Shown: positions 12,226 through 22,137 of the stretch, piece after piece
How positions within the stretch are numbered: position 1 is the first letter of the stretch
How the letters are laid out: each line of letters starts with the position of its first letter
DNA from: Ascarosepion bandense
Taxonomy: Eukaryota > Mollusca > Cephalopoda > Sepiida > Sepiidae
Direction: 5' to 3'
Assembly (NCBI GenBank): GCA_037127315.1
Contig: JBBBDQ010001154.1
Coordinates: 1,762,501-1,826,500 of the forward strand
DNA: 64,000 nucleotides
The notes under the pieces: model-generated
What the model saw: only the letters and a program-made list of their open reading frames with translations
Told to the model about the DNA's origin: nothing
Database searches by the model: none
Program-made: the position numbers and the translations under genes

Positions 12226-12232
<7 letters not shown>
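10998..12232 (+). mobile_element. mariner element, 1235 bp, with TA target duplication
   Basis: Terminal inverted repeats of about 30 bp: the left end reads CAAGGTAACCAAAAAAGTTC and continues CTGTCCGTATTT; the right end is its reverse complement with few changes. The element is flanked by TA on both sides (10996-10997 and 12233-12234), the target duplication typical of Tc1/mariner. The length is normal for mariner (about 1.2-1.3 kb). It sits inside a TA microsatellite, so other TA pairs could also be quoted as the TSD. Confidence 0.93.
11156..12159 (+). pseudogene. mariner transposase, broken by deletions/frameshifts
   Basis: Translation from ATG 11156 begins MEVSRDIVRGCLLYEF, a mariner N-terminal helix-turn-helix, and the gene ends at TAA 12157 after DGDYFED, a usual mariner C-terminus. 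The catalytic acidic residues can be located: the first Asp in SDKKWV (GAT 11595-11597), the second in FLHDN (GAC 11863-11865), the third in APSDYH (GAT 11961-11963). They are not in one frame. The first break is near 11316, where KFKSG meets DKPRSGRP; the spacing between second and third Asp is short of the family's D34D by about 7 nt, so there is a small deletion there. Total length (1004 nt) is not a multiple of three. The family acts in the nucleus, cutting and pasting at TA; this copy cannot make the enzyme. Confidence 0.92.
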
Positions 12233-12235
<3 letters not shown>

Positions 12236-12269
<34 letters not shown>

Positions 12270-12669
12270 TTAAATTGTGTGTATTTTGGTAGCATTTTTT
12301 CATTAATACAGGTTTCATTGAATAATATAGACAAGTTTTGTCTATTAATTGTGTGTAGGATCCGTTCATACCGTCTGAGATACTTGATGGTGATATCGTT
12401 GAAAGACAACAAAAAATCACAGAAATTGTTGATTTTTAATTCTCTTTATTGTTAATAGCTTAAATGTTCTATGTTTACTGTGTGTTAATATTTACTCTTT
12501 GATAATGGCTTATGTGAGCCGAAAGCTTAGACCCGATAAAAAAATCAACAATTACTGTGATTTTTTGTTGTCTTTCAACGATATCACCATCAAGTATATT
12601 AGACGGTACGAACGGATCCTACACAAAATTAATAGACAGAACTTGTCTATATTATTCAATGAAACCTGC

Positions 12670-12716
<47 letters not shown>
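12236..12716. repeat. Inverted pair of PLE tails with hammerhead-like motif
   Basis: The segment 12290-12440 (minus) and 12550-12690 (plus) are inverted copies: GATATCACCATCAAGTAT, GGATCCTACACA and TTGTCTATATTATTCAATG each occur in both arms. The plus arm is preceded by GATAATGGCTTATGTGAGCC GAAAGC at about 12501-12526, a degraded version of the hammerhead-like motif at 16224-16249. (TA)n tracts border both outer ends. Other PLEs in the window have the same layout with coding sequence between the arms; here only ~110 bp separates them. Confidence 0.6.
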
Positions 12717-12719
<3 letters not shown>

Positions 12720-12720
12720 G

Positions 12721-12920
12721 AAAATTCAACACGTCATTACAATTGGTTATAAACTATAGCTCATTTCAATGAGTTTAATTAGCTCATTTCATCAAACCTT
12801 ACAATATACCTTTCATCCGCTCTGGTTAACACCCATCGAGCTCTCTATATGGATTTACCAGTTAATGTTTTATATTAAGGTAATCTTGTTGGATTATTCT
12901 CACCGTTTACGGACTGGACA

Positions 12921-12968
<48 letters not shown>

Positions 12969-13140
12969 GGGTGTGCATGTGTATATATGTATATACATTA
13001 TTCATTAAAATTCTGTTGAGACGTCCTCCAATACAATAATTCCTTTTTCCGCTCCTTCTCCTTTTATTCTAGTAGTAGAATGTAAAGTAATTTTATCCCA
13101 ACAATAGTAAGACGATATTATTTTAAACGGAATTTTTTTA
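12721..13140. other. No gene; microsatellite (TA)n-(TG)n
   Basis: AT-rich DNA with a (TA)n tract at about 12921-12956 running into TGTGTGTG. Nothing coding is recognised. Confidence 0.6.
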
Positions 13141-13144
13141 AAAC

Positions 13145-13500
13145 TCTTTTGGCAGAGTCGAATATTACATCATGTTATATTTTTCTCTATTTCCTTTTTC
13201 CCCATTTTTCTTTCTCTTTTTTTTCCTTTTCCGTTTTCCCGCCTTCGGCTCCGATGAACTTATCTCACTGGTGCCCTCCTATATACGAATTTACTCGAGC
13301 CGCAAGATTAGCAACTAGTTCCCAACATTTTAATGTGAAACCAATAAAACGTAAACGCAAATTCTACTCCTTCAGCTTCTTTTCTCGCACTTCCCGCCTG
13401 TGGAATTTCATTCCATTTACTTGCTTCACCGACAGCTACAATCTCCTAGAATTTAAATGTAAAGTCAATAGTCATCTCCTATCCTACTAACTTGTATCCC
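13145..13500 (+). pseudogene. Jockey-like LINE ORF2 C-terminus, 5'-truncated
   Basis: Encodes the last ~80 codons of the LINE polyprotein: residues matching YEFTRAARLATSS, FFSRTSRLWNFIPF and FKCKVNSHLLSY align with the end of the intact frame at 33005-35247. Everything upstream (endonuclease, reverse transcriptase) is missing, as expected of a 5'-truncated insertion. It is followed by the LINE 3' UTR. Confidence 0.8.
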
Positions 13501-13970
13501 CTCTCTCTCTCTCTCATGCACCTTTCACCGTCCACTCCAGTATCACCAGTGTTCTCATTCTTCTCTTACCCACTTCCTGACAACCCCAATGGTCTCTCTC
13601 TCTCACACAACTTTCCTCCTATGTAAGCCCCTGCACAACAGTGGCAATAAAATGCCTTGCTTGGAGCGATATGATTATAAAAAAAAGATAGATAAATAGA
13701 TAGATAGGAATCTCTTCTATTTGCTTGCTTCCCCGACAGCTACAATCTCCAAGAAGTCTAAAGTCATCTCCTAACTCACTAAACTGCATCCTCTCTCTCA
13801 TACTCCTTTCTCCATCCACTCCTCTCTCATCAGTATTCTCATACTTCTCTTATCCATTTCCTGACACCCTCTGTAGCCTGTCACTCTTTTTCATAACTTT
13901 CTTTTTATGTAACCCTCTGCACAACAGTGGCAGTAAAATGCCTTGCTTGGGGCTATATGATTCTTAAAAA

Positions 13971-14045
<75 letters not shown>

Positions 14046-14057
14046 TGAACAGACTGT

Positions 14058-14092
<35 letters not shown>

Positions 14093-14770
14093 TTCCTTTC
14101 CATTTACTTGCTTCCCCGACAGCTACAATCTCCAAGAATTTAAATGCAAAGTCAATAGTCATCTCCTATCTTACTAACTTGTATCCTCTCTCTCTCTCTC
14201 TCTCTCTCTCACTCATGCTTCTTTCTCCGTCCACTCCACTCTCATCAGTATTGTCATCCTTCTTTTATCCACTTGTTGACACCCCCTATAACCTGTCACT
14301 CCTTCTCATAACTTTCCTTCCATGTAACCCCTGCACAACAGTGGCAGTAAAATGCCTTTCTTGAGGCGATATGATTATAACAAAAATCTATCTTAAAATG
14401 TAAAGTCAATAGTCATTTCATATTTCATTTATCTGTATCCTCTCATACTCCTTTCTCCGACCATCAGTAGTCTCATCCTTTCTTTCCATATAACCGCCTG
14501 CACAACCGTGGTAGTAAAATACCTTGCTTCGGGCGATATGATTATAAAAAAAAAATCTATACTCTTATAAGGTGGATATTAAGTGGGGGATCAATTTTTT
14601 ATTACAATCAATATATAAATATATATGTCCACAGTTATTTTTTCTGACCCACTTCCTGACACTCCCTATGACCCGTCACTCTTTCTCATAACTTTCCTCC
14701 CATGTAACCCCCTGCACAACAGTGGAAATAAAACGCCTCGTTTGGGGCGATATGATTATAAAAAATGTAT
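13500..14770 (+). repeat. Head-to-tail series of five LINE 3' tails
   Basis: Five successive copies of the same 3' region follow one another: tails ending near 13680, 13970, 14375, 14545 and 14765. Each has CACTTCCTGACA, ATGTAACCCCCTGCACAACAG and GCCTTGCTTGGGGCGATATG followed by ATTATAAAA. Copies are separated by simple repeats: GATA near 13688-13705, (TA)n then (GATA)n at 13977-14090, (CT)n at 14187-14210. The upstream start of each copy differs. Confidence 0.8.
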
Positions 14771-14879
14771 CTCTCCCTTTCTTTCTTTTCTATCTTCTTT
14801 AGCTGGCGTTTCTGTTAGGGCACCTCTCCTATTTGACTACAAATGGACTGTTCCCATTGCTATATATAGCAATGGTGGA

Positions 14880-15155
14880 TTCTCTACAGGGGGGTCGTAG
14901 AGAGTCACTTGAGAGTCTCTAATGAGTTACTGAAGAGTCAGTGCGAGTCAGTGAAGAGTTAGTCACACTTCCGGTGGCGTACCGGAAGTAATCACGTATA
15001 CACACGTCTTACGACGGATTGGACTCTTGTATCTTTCTATTGTAAATATTACTAATCACTTCTGTACATACTAACCGTCTTTCCGCGGAATACAACTTAT
15101 ATTCTGATTCTGTTGTTGAGTTATTCATTTATACTTGGCGACATAACAGCTTCTT
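14880..15155 (+). repeat. LTR-like repeat (solo LTR candidate)
   Basis: Contains a hairpin CTTCCGG...CCGGAAGTA, then ACACGTCTTACGACGG, GGAATACAAC, and ends TTGTTGAGTTATTC...GGCGACATAACA. A second copy with the same order of words is at 48000-48207. The end resembles an LTR/primer-binding junction of Ty3/gypsy-type elements. No target duplication could be defined, so the class is uncertain. Confidence 0.4.
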
Positions 15156-15276
15156 ACAACAGCTATCTAACATGATTTTTTCCCTGTCTTTCCCCTTCTT
15201 TCCGTTTTCCCTTTACCCCAATTACTTTGCTGTAACACGCTTAATTTTGATTTCTTAGCACAAATGTAATCTAAAA

Positions 15277-16042
15277 GTGATTTTCAATGATCGAGTCTTG
15301 AATCCTTTTCACCGTTTCTGTTTTTTCCCCTTCTTCCCTACCCACCGTACCAATATATTAAAAAAACTATTATTAGCATGCACCACACAAGTACCCTTTC
15401 ACGATCCCTTAGGCAATATTTATACACAAATAGATGATATTGCGATGGGATCTCCTTTAGGTCCCCTCTTTTCTAATTATTATATGGTAAATCTAGAAAA
15501 TAAAATAATTAATGACAACAATAAACCCTCTATATATGTAAGATACATAGATGACATCTTTGTTTTAGCTAAGGATATGTAGAAATGTTAAACCAGTGGA
15601 AAGTAATAATCAAATTAAACTTATTATATATTATAAAAAGTTTAAAACAATTGACCTCATAGTCTATAATAACCCAACAAGTACTAAACTACATTCTCTA
15701 CAAAAAACCAATGTAGTGTACCAATTTACATGCCCATTCAGAGATTGCATCTCTGATACTAATCAAAAACCTAGTACATATATTGGTTTTACTACAACCA
15801 CGCTCTCCCGTAGACTTACATGTCATCTTTCTGATCAGAGTACTATTAAACAACATTTCTCTGAAAAACATAAACATGTAGGTAATATCAGACAGATTTT
15901 GGTCAACAATACGGTGATCCTTACTCATACACACAGTAAGAGGAACCTGCAGATATTGGAGGCCATGTACATCAAATCTAAACAACCAACACTCAATAAA
16001 ATCAACTTTATATCCGGAAATAACATATTACATTGCATTTAA
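15277..16042 (+). pseudogene. Penelope-like element: RT core fragment plus GIY-YIG endonuclease
   Basis: 15349-15582 encodes part of a Penelope-type reverse transcriptase: MGSPLGPLFSNYYM (motif B region) and YVRYIDDIFV (catalytic YxDD). A TAG at about 15580 ends the frame, and the thumb region expected next is missing. 15596-16042 then encodes the C-terminal GIY-YIG nuclease: VVYQFTCPFRDC (first strand of the GIY half, with a Cys pair), TYIGFT (YIG half), LSRRL (Arg) and LQILEAMYI (likely catalytic Glu). PLEs use this nuclease to nick the target and prime reverse transcription. The internal deletion and stop make the copy defective. The 3' UTR leads to a hammerhead-like fold at 16221-16255. 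Confidence 0.85.
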
Positions 16043-16220
16043 CTATATGGTTTTTATTGTCATTTCGCGCTATCCCGCGGTGTGACGTCATAAAACTGCA
16101 TCGCAAATTTAAGAACTGCGTTTATTATTTTTGGTAACTATTGCTGTTGCCAAGCGGAGTTTTATGTCAACACAAATCGTCGGTGATGGTGGATGTTATA
16201 ATATTTTAGTCTAAACAACC

Positions 16221-16255
16221 TCTCTGAAGATGGCTCATGTTAGCCGAAAGCTTAG
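16221..16255 (+). ncRNA. Hammerhead ribozyme-like motif in PLE tail
   Basis: CTGAAGA (16224-16230) is followed, after one extra T, by a stem GGCT/AGCC (16232-16235 with 16242-16245, loop CATGTT) and GAAA (16246-16249): the order CUGANGA, stem II, GAAA of hammerhead ribozymes. The extra T before stem II and the poorly paired stems I and III make self-cleavage doubtful. Hammerheads are known in the terminal repeats of PLEs (established knowledge), which fits the position. Confidence 0.5.
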
Positions 16256-16850
16256 AAGAAAATCAATAAATAATTATCCAAATGTTGGAGAATTTTTGTC
16301 TTTATTTTCAACTGAAATTAAAGTAAAGATACGACGTTTAGAACGGCTCATGATTAAATATAATAGACATTCATTGTCTCTTATATATATATATATATAT
16401 ATATATATAGCATATTGATGATCCACGTATACTATCTTAATATGTATACGAAAAACTACTAAAAAGTTGTAAGTTTAAAAATGTATTTTTTGAGAGTATT
16501 TATTTATTTCTATTATTATATTTGATATTTCAGACCTGCCTCGGCCTTTCATCAGAAACAAATGATTTTAAAATTTAAACTAGAAGCGTTGGTCGTGAGA
16601 AGCGTCTGTCGCGAGATGTTTACATCACGTGATGTAGAAAGCGACAGAGGTTTTGGATATTTTTAAAAACGTAAGCCTAACTGTAATAATACTTTTAAAT
16701 GTTGTTTTAAAGAAAAATTTTTAAGTGTATCTAAAAAAATGTTTAACTATTGAAATATTTATAAAGATTCAAAATACCTAAGTTCCTATTTAAGCCTAGC
16801 CTGTATGTATTTAATTTTAAAATCGCAGAAAGAAAGAAAAATACTGGATT
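16256..16850 (+). repeat. PLE tail end, (TA)n, and unassigned AT-rich DNA
   Basis: 16256-16410 is the remainder of the PLE tail ending in ATTGTCTCTTATATATA, as in the copy at 36230. From 16410 to 16850 I see AT-rich DNA; on the minus strand TTTCTGATGAAAGGCCGAGG near 16540-16560 resembles another PLE tail start. No gene. Confidence 0.45.
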
Positions 16851-16859
16851 TTAAAATTA

Positions 16860-17093
16860 AATGATCCCCGACTATTATACTTAATATAATAATGTAATAT
16901 AATCTATCTCTTCTCCCTCCAGCTATGAGTTAAATATCAAGACAGATTGGGTTCTATAGCCTTGGATGGCAACCAGTCTACCACAAAAAGCAATGACAAC
17001 CTACTGCGAGATAATCTTCTGCCTAGTCAGTCATGTCCCTTTCGAGACATGATCGCCCAAAGCCTGTATCGCGCGTGCCATTTAACTGACTGA
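16860..17093 (+). repeat. SINE 3' half with a GATCCCC-type 5' end
   Basis: From about 16900 the sequence matches the body and tail of the tRNA-derived SINE (GACAGATTGGGTTCTATAGC, TGGCAACC, CTACTGCGAGATAATCTTCTG, then the GTCATG...CATGATCGCC hairpin). Instead of the tRNA-like head it begins with GATCCCCGACTATTATAC, a module also found joined to SINEs at 21700-21800 and 42030-42110. Confidence 0.75.
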
Positions 17094-17895
17094 TGTTCGT
17101 CTATAATGTCCACGAAAATATGACACAAAATCGATACGTGTAAAGGATAAATTTGTTTTCTCATGGATGAAGTAACAAATCTTGAAGCTTGGCAATTTTT
17201 CTTTTTATGATATCGTTAAGCGTTCAGATTTTATTCATACGAAAGATTGTTTCTTTGAAACTGTGTATTTGTTTTTATTAACAGTTTTGTTTTACATGTC
17301 AACTAGCGTAACTAAAAGTTTTATGTTTTGTTTATATATAGCAATAATAAATTAAATTTTCTTACATCGAAACCATGCATTAATTAATTGTGCATTGTTC
17401 GATGCAAATTGGGATCGTAGCACATTGCTTTTAATCAGGCAAAGATTAAGTCTATGTGACAAAATTCTGGTGAATCTGTCGAGCACAAGATAAACCCATT
17501 AGGTGATTGCTCGTCAATATGTCCGATAAATGCATGTAGCACTTATCAATTTACTTAGATTATTTAAAGGAGTGATGTGGCCCTGGGAAAAGGGTCACAA
17601 GAAAGACTTGTATACGGTAGACGGTTGGAAACAATATTATATTACAAAAGAGAAACAGTGTACAGAGGGAATATAATATAATAGTACTTAGCGAAGGAAC
17701 GGCGGACTAACAAATGAGTATCGTAGCTGCTGCTACTTACTACTACCCCCGAGAGTAGATAACTCCGCGGTATTAGTGTAGTCCGGTAGAGTTCATATTA
17801 GTGTGTAGGTAATTCCCCACAACAAGGAGCAATTCTTCTTCTTCTTCTTCTTCTTCTTCTTCTTCTTCTTCTTCTTCTTCTTCTTCTTCTTCTAT
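17093..17895. other. Unassigned DNA ending in a (TTC)n microsatellite
   Basis: No recognisable feature to 17820; then a CTT/TTC repeat of about 66 bp (17827-17892) abuts the 3' end of a minus-strand RTE-like LINE. Confidence 0.7.
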
Positions 17896-18610
17896 GTGCC
17901 CTGTTCCTTCAGGATGTAGGCGATCATGGCTCTCCACGTCTCCTTATTCCTTGTGGCTCTTAGTATGTTTGCTCCTGGCAACCCCCGTTCCGTCATCCAC
18001 CTGATCAGTCCCTGCAAATATGTTATCCGCTGCCTTCCTCTGTCTCTCCTTCCTTCTATCTGTCCTGTCTGTATCAGGTTTTCCAGGCTCTCCTTCCTCA
18101 TTGCATGTCCCAGGAACTTCAGTTGTCTCTTCCTGATGCTCAGCATCAATTTCCTTTTTGTTGCCATTCTTTCTAACACCTCGTCGTTGCTTGTATGCTC
18201 AGTCCACGATATCCGTAGTATCCTTCTGTAGAACCACATTTCGGCCGCTTCCAGTTTTGTCCTCATTTTCGAACATATTGTCCAGCATTCACAGCCGTAT
18301 TGAAGAACTGACATCAAATAGCAGTCTAGCACTCTTTTCTTCGTTTCTATTGAGATTTTCCTGTGTGTTAGTATTTTGCTCATCTTCTGGAACGCGTCCT
18401 TTGCCATGCCAATTCGCCTTCGGATCTCCGTGTCGCACTTTCCATCTCCTGTTAGAACACACTTCCTAGGTACTTAAATTCTTGGACTTGTTTGATTCTT
18501 CCACCTGTATTTGGCATTTTGGGTTGTATCTTTTGCTGATGACCATGCACTCAGTTTTCTTAAAGTTTATTTGTAGTCCCTTAAGAGAGAGATAACCACC
18601 GAGAGATCGT
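17892..18610 (-). pseudogene. RTE-like LINE, C-terminal part of ORF2
   Basis: The minus-strand frame 18407-17892 (171 codons) matches the C-terminal region common to RTE-type LINE polyproteins: KKRVLDCYLMSVLQYGCECW, AAEMWFYRRILRISWTEH, IRKRQLKFLGHAMRKE and GRRDRGRQRITYL. The reverse transcriptase core lies upstream in the family and is absent here; homology continues to about 18600 after a frame change. The element ends in a TTC (GAA on the minus strand) microsatellite, the kind of short repeat tail RTE elements often have. Relatives: 23255-23500 and the 30600-35770 mosaic. Confidence 0.8.
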
Positions 18611-18789
18611 GACAAAGAAAATGCGTTTACTAGTTGTGAATTTATAAGCTAAAATGTGGGCGTTGGCTTTGATGAAAGAAAATATAACTATCTAAGATAT
18701 ATGAGAGGAAAAGAAAAAGAAAATAAAACTGTCGCGTTGTGAAACTGACTCCCGAGAAAGTACTTTCCAGATCACTGCAATCTAGACCT

Positions 18790-19076
18790 CTTCTAGTCGA
18801 AAATGAGCTATCATCATCATCATCATTTATCCATCACACCCAGATGGTGCATAGGGCAGCAACTATTTGTTGCTATTTCTGTAACAAACTGTTTTTACGG
18901 GACAAGGTTGTTAGCCCTGCACCCAACCCCCAACCCTGGAGGATCGGTGGACCATTCTTGGTCCTTACGTTTACAGCACCTGGTATTCCCAAATAGTCAC
19001 CCATTTAAGTACTGACTAGACTCGATGTTGCTTAACTTCGGTGATCGGACGAGAACCGGTGTATTCAACACGATAT
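18790..19076 (-). repeat. 5S rRNA-headed SINE with a second type of body
   Basis: On the minus strand the element starts with 5S rRNA-like sequence (19076-18970: AACACCGGTTCTCGTCCGATC, GAAGTTAAGCAACATCGAG, CAGTACTTAAATGGGTGAC, GGAATACCAGGTGCTGTAAAC) and continues with a body unlike the tRNA-derived SINE: GACCAAGAATGGTCCACCGA, GGGTTGGGGGTTGGGTGCAG, GGCTAACAACCTTGTCCCGT, TTGCTGCCCTATGCACCATC. It ends in a GAT/ATG repeat (18808-18822). The 5S part would supply the internal RNA polymerase III promoter. Confidence 0.75.
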
Positions 19077-19232
19077 AAAAATCAGCTATCCATGCTACAT
19101 ATCCTTATAAAATGCACCTCTTGCACTTACAAGAACCTTATTTAGTAAACCTCTATTTTGAACAGTATTAATAAATAAACATTACATTGACCATTTTGGA
19201 GTTGCTTATGGGATATTATGCCTTTGATTGAC

Positions 19233-19440
19233 TATTCAACTCCCAGTTCAGGAGAATTTTGAGAGAAATTATTCCCTCTTGTCTCCCTGCAAAGCAAAGG
19301 AACAGTATTAATAAATAAACATTACATTGACCATTTTGGAGTTGCTTATGGGATATTATGCCTTTGATTGACTATTCAACTCCCAGTTCAGGAGAATTTT
19401 GAGAGAAATTATTCCCTCTTGTCTCCCTGCAAAGCAATAA
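19233..19440. repeat. ~130-bp tandem duplication
   Basis: GGAACAGTATTAATAAATAAAC through CCCTGCAAAGCAA occurs twice head to tail (first copy about 19158-19295, second 19299-19437) with essentially no differences, so the duplication is recent. Confidence 0.85.
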
Positions 19441-19589
19441 ATATAAAGTGTTATGTGAACCTCTTGCAAAATAATATGCTCGTAGAATGCACGTAAAATA
19501 TAAAAAGTTGTGTGTTCAGTGAAGCGAGTAGGAATTTCGAATTGGTTAGACAAATTAAACTTGGTCGTCGACAAAGGTTCCATTCAGAA

Positions 19590-19613
19590 TCTAAACTTAT
19601 TTATAAATGGAAC

Positions 19614-19670
<57 letters not shown>

Positions 19671-20144
19671 CCGTTGCCTATAGACTCCGAAACAGCTGAA
19701 TCAATTTTCTTGAAAATTTACACAGTTGTGCTATAAGCGCCTGCGAGTGTTTTTAGCTAGGTTTTGTGTTGAGGCACCCCCGATAAATATCGAAAATCGA
19801 TAATCGAAAAAATCGGGTTATAGAAGGAGTGGTCCGATTTTAATCAAATTTGATACACTCATAGACAAAGACATAAGAAACGATATTCAGAAGTTTCAAG
19901 GTTGCGATTCTTACAATAGTGCAGAAAATCGATAATATATATATATATATATATATATAAAAGGCAAGATGTTTGTGTGTGTGTCTGTTTATCTGTCTGT
20001 ATGTCCTTTATAAAAATCCAGAATTTTTATCCAATTCTCACCAAACTTCACACAAATATTCTTTAGGCTGAGTCTGAGCTTCAGGACCATGGATTAGTTT
20101 TAAAGCTTTCATTACACCCGAGAAACGCCGGGCTATACTGTTAT
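19590..20144 (+). mobile_element. Non-autonomous Helitron, 3' terminus mutated
   Basis: Starts TCTAAACTTATTT after an A (19589), then a (GT)n tract of ~50 bp, and runs to the hairpin ACCCGAGAAACGCCGGGC. The final CTAG has become TTAT (20141-20144). The interior is the short subtype with a GTCTGTATGTCC block. The first part is 95%-like to the copies at 31817, 40480 and 52560 by eye. Confidence 0.75.
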
Positions 20145-20269
20145 TGTTATCATAAATACACATTCATCGGGTTCAAGTCGTTTCTTTATCAGAATGTATC
20201 AAGTCGGGTGTTATGTTTACATTAAAATTTATTCGCTGACAGTTTTATAAGAAGAATAGTTTCAGTAAT

Positions 20270-20516
20270 GTGCGTTGTGGTACAGTGGATATCGGCTCGG
20301 AACGAGAAATCGGGGAGCCGAGTTCGAATTCCACTTGAATTCATTGCATTCACTTACGCGCAAATACCCTTGGGAAAGGTATTAATCCGTCTCTTCCTTC
20401 CAGTTATGGGTTAAATAACAGGACAGATTGGGTTCTTTATCCTTGGCTGGCAACCAATTTACCGCAGAAAGCAATGGCAACCTACTGCGGGATAATCTTC
20501 TGCCCAGTCAGTCATG
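20270..20516 (+). repeat. tRNA-derived SINE with central conserved domain
   Basis: Head: GTGCGTTGTGGTACAGTGGA (A-box-like) and GAGTTCGAATTCC (B-box-like), a degraded tRNA. Body: AGGACAGATTGGGTTC, GCAATGGCAACCTACTGCGG. The tail hairpin is cut off after GTCAGTCATG. Cephalopod SINEs with a shared central domain are known; assignment to that group is inference. Confidence 0.85.
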
Positions 20517-20518
20517 AA

Positions 20519-20755
20519 AAAATACAGACATACAGGTAGATAAACAGACACACACGCAAACATCTTGCCTTATATATATTTATATTATCGATTTTCTGCA
20601 CTATTGTAAGAACTGCAACCTTGAAACTTCTGAATGTCGTTTCTTATGTCTTTGTCTATGAGTGTATCAAATTTGATTAGAACCGGACCACTCCTTCTAT
20701 AACCCGATTTATAAGCTTTCATTATACCTGAGCAACGCCGGGCTATACTGCTAGT
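20519..20755. mobile_element. Rearranged Helitron fragment (inverted interior plus direct 3' end)
   Basis: 20519-20710 is the interior of the Helitron in reverse orientation (ending near TCCTTCTATAACCCGATTT); 20712-20754 is the direct 3' end (ATAAGCTTTCATTATACCTG, hairpin, then CTAG at 20751-20754 and T). The two parts meet within a few bases. The inverted part starts exactly where a SINE at 20270 stops. Confidence 0.7.
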
Positions 20756-20923
20756 TATATAAATTATAAATAGACAAAAAGACAGCACATATGGCTTGAA
20801 GATTATATACAAGCATGATATATATATATATACTGCCGCTGCTGTGTGTTGACTTCAGTGTCTATATATGTATATATTCTACTGGAACCTCATATCGTCC
20901 TAATCGACTGTACTGAAACTCAG

Positions 20924-21227
20924 TCAGTTAAGTGCCAAACGTGAAACACGCTTGGGCGATCATGTCTCGGAAGAGACATGACTGACTGGACAGAAGATTA
21001 TCCCGCATTAGGTTGCCATTACTTTCTGCGGTAGACTGGTTGTTAATTAAGGCTCTAGAACCCAATCTGTTCTGTTATTTGACTCATAACTGGAAAGAAG
21101 AGATGGATTAATACCTTTCCCAAGGGTATTTGCGCGTAAGTGAATACAATGGATTCAACTGGAATTCGAACTTGGCTCCCCGATTTCTCGTTACGAACGG
21201 ATATCCACTGCGCCACAACGCACATCC
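20924..21227 (-). repeat. tRNA-derived SINE, near full length
   Basis: Full order on the minus strand: GGATGTGCGTTGTGGCGCAG head, GAGTTCGAA-type B box (here AAGTTCGAATTCC), central domain GCAATGGCAACC-type block, and the terminal hairpin GTCATGTCTCTTCCGAGACATGATC. Length about 304 bp. Confidence 0.88.
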
Positions 21228-21539
21228 AGTAAGCCGTAGGTTTCAGTAATTGCTAACCCCTTTTTTAAGATATACATATGTAACTATGTCATTTGACGTG
21301 ATGCCCCATGTGTCATCATACCGGTTTCCGTTGTGGATACATTAGGAGACACAAGGCATTACACTATGGCTTCATAAACTTTTTTGTCTGACGTAAAATA
21401 ATCAGTCTCATCCACTGTTCAGTGTGACGGATATTTTACACCATACCGTTCAATTCTAAATCATGCTGCCAATATCTTCATCTTAATCTTGGCAGGGTGC
21501 TATGTCTTGTCAAAAGGCAACCCAGGATTTGGTCCCAGA

Positions 21540-22137
21540 GACAGTCAGTTAAGTGCCATACGTGATACACGCTTTAGGCGACCATGTCTCGAAAGAGACA
21601 TGACTGACTGTACAGAAAATTATCCCGCAGTAGTTGCCGACCAAGGCTATGAAACCCAACCTGTCCTGCCATTTAACTCATAGCTGGAGGGAGAAGAGAT
21701 AGATTCAATTACATTATTATACTAAGTTTAATTAATGGGGGATCAGTTTATTACTTCATAACAATAGAAAACCGATCCCCCACTTTATGCTTAGTAACAG
21801 TTTTAATTATGCTTCCAACTATTATATTCAGTCAGTCAGTTAAGTGCCATACGTGATAGACGCTTGGCGATCATGTCTCTTTAGAGACATGACTGACTGT
21901 GCAGAAAATTATCCCGCAGTAAGTTGCCATTGCTGTCTGCGGTAGACTGGTTGCCAGCCAAGTCTATAGAATCCAATCTGTTCTATGATTTAACCCATAA
22001 CTGGAAGGAAGAGACGGATTAATACCTTTCTCAAGGGTATTTCTGCGTAAGTCAATGCGAGGAATTCAACTGGAAATCGAACTCGGCAACCCGATTTGTC
22101 GTTCTGAGTCGATATCCACTGCACCACAACGCACATC
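21540..22137 (-). repeat. Composite: partial SINE, GGGGGATC hairpin, full SINE
   Basis: 21542-21700 is a minus SINE lacking its head; 21737-21781 is an inverted repeat (GGGGGATCAGTTT facing AAACCGATCCCCC); 21831-22137 is a second, near complete minus SINE with head GCGTTGTGGTGCAGTGGATA. The same three-part arrangement is at 41840-42464, so it was duplicated or moved as a block. Confidence 0.8.

Noticed and set aside
17926..18469. Plus-strand frames of about 100 codons
   Set aside because: Shadows of the minus-strand RTE-like LINE, which has clear conserved motifs.
20270..20350. tRNA gene (A- and B-box-like motifs)
   Set aside because: No cloverleaf can be drawn with confidence, and the sequence is the head of a SINE repeated about ten times in the window.
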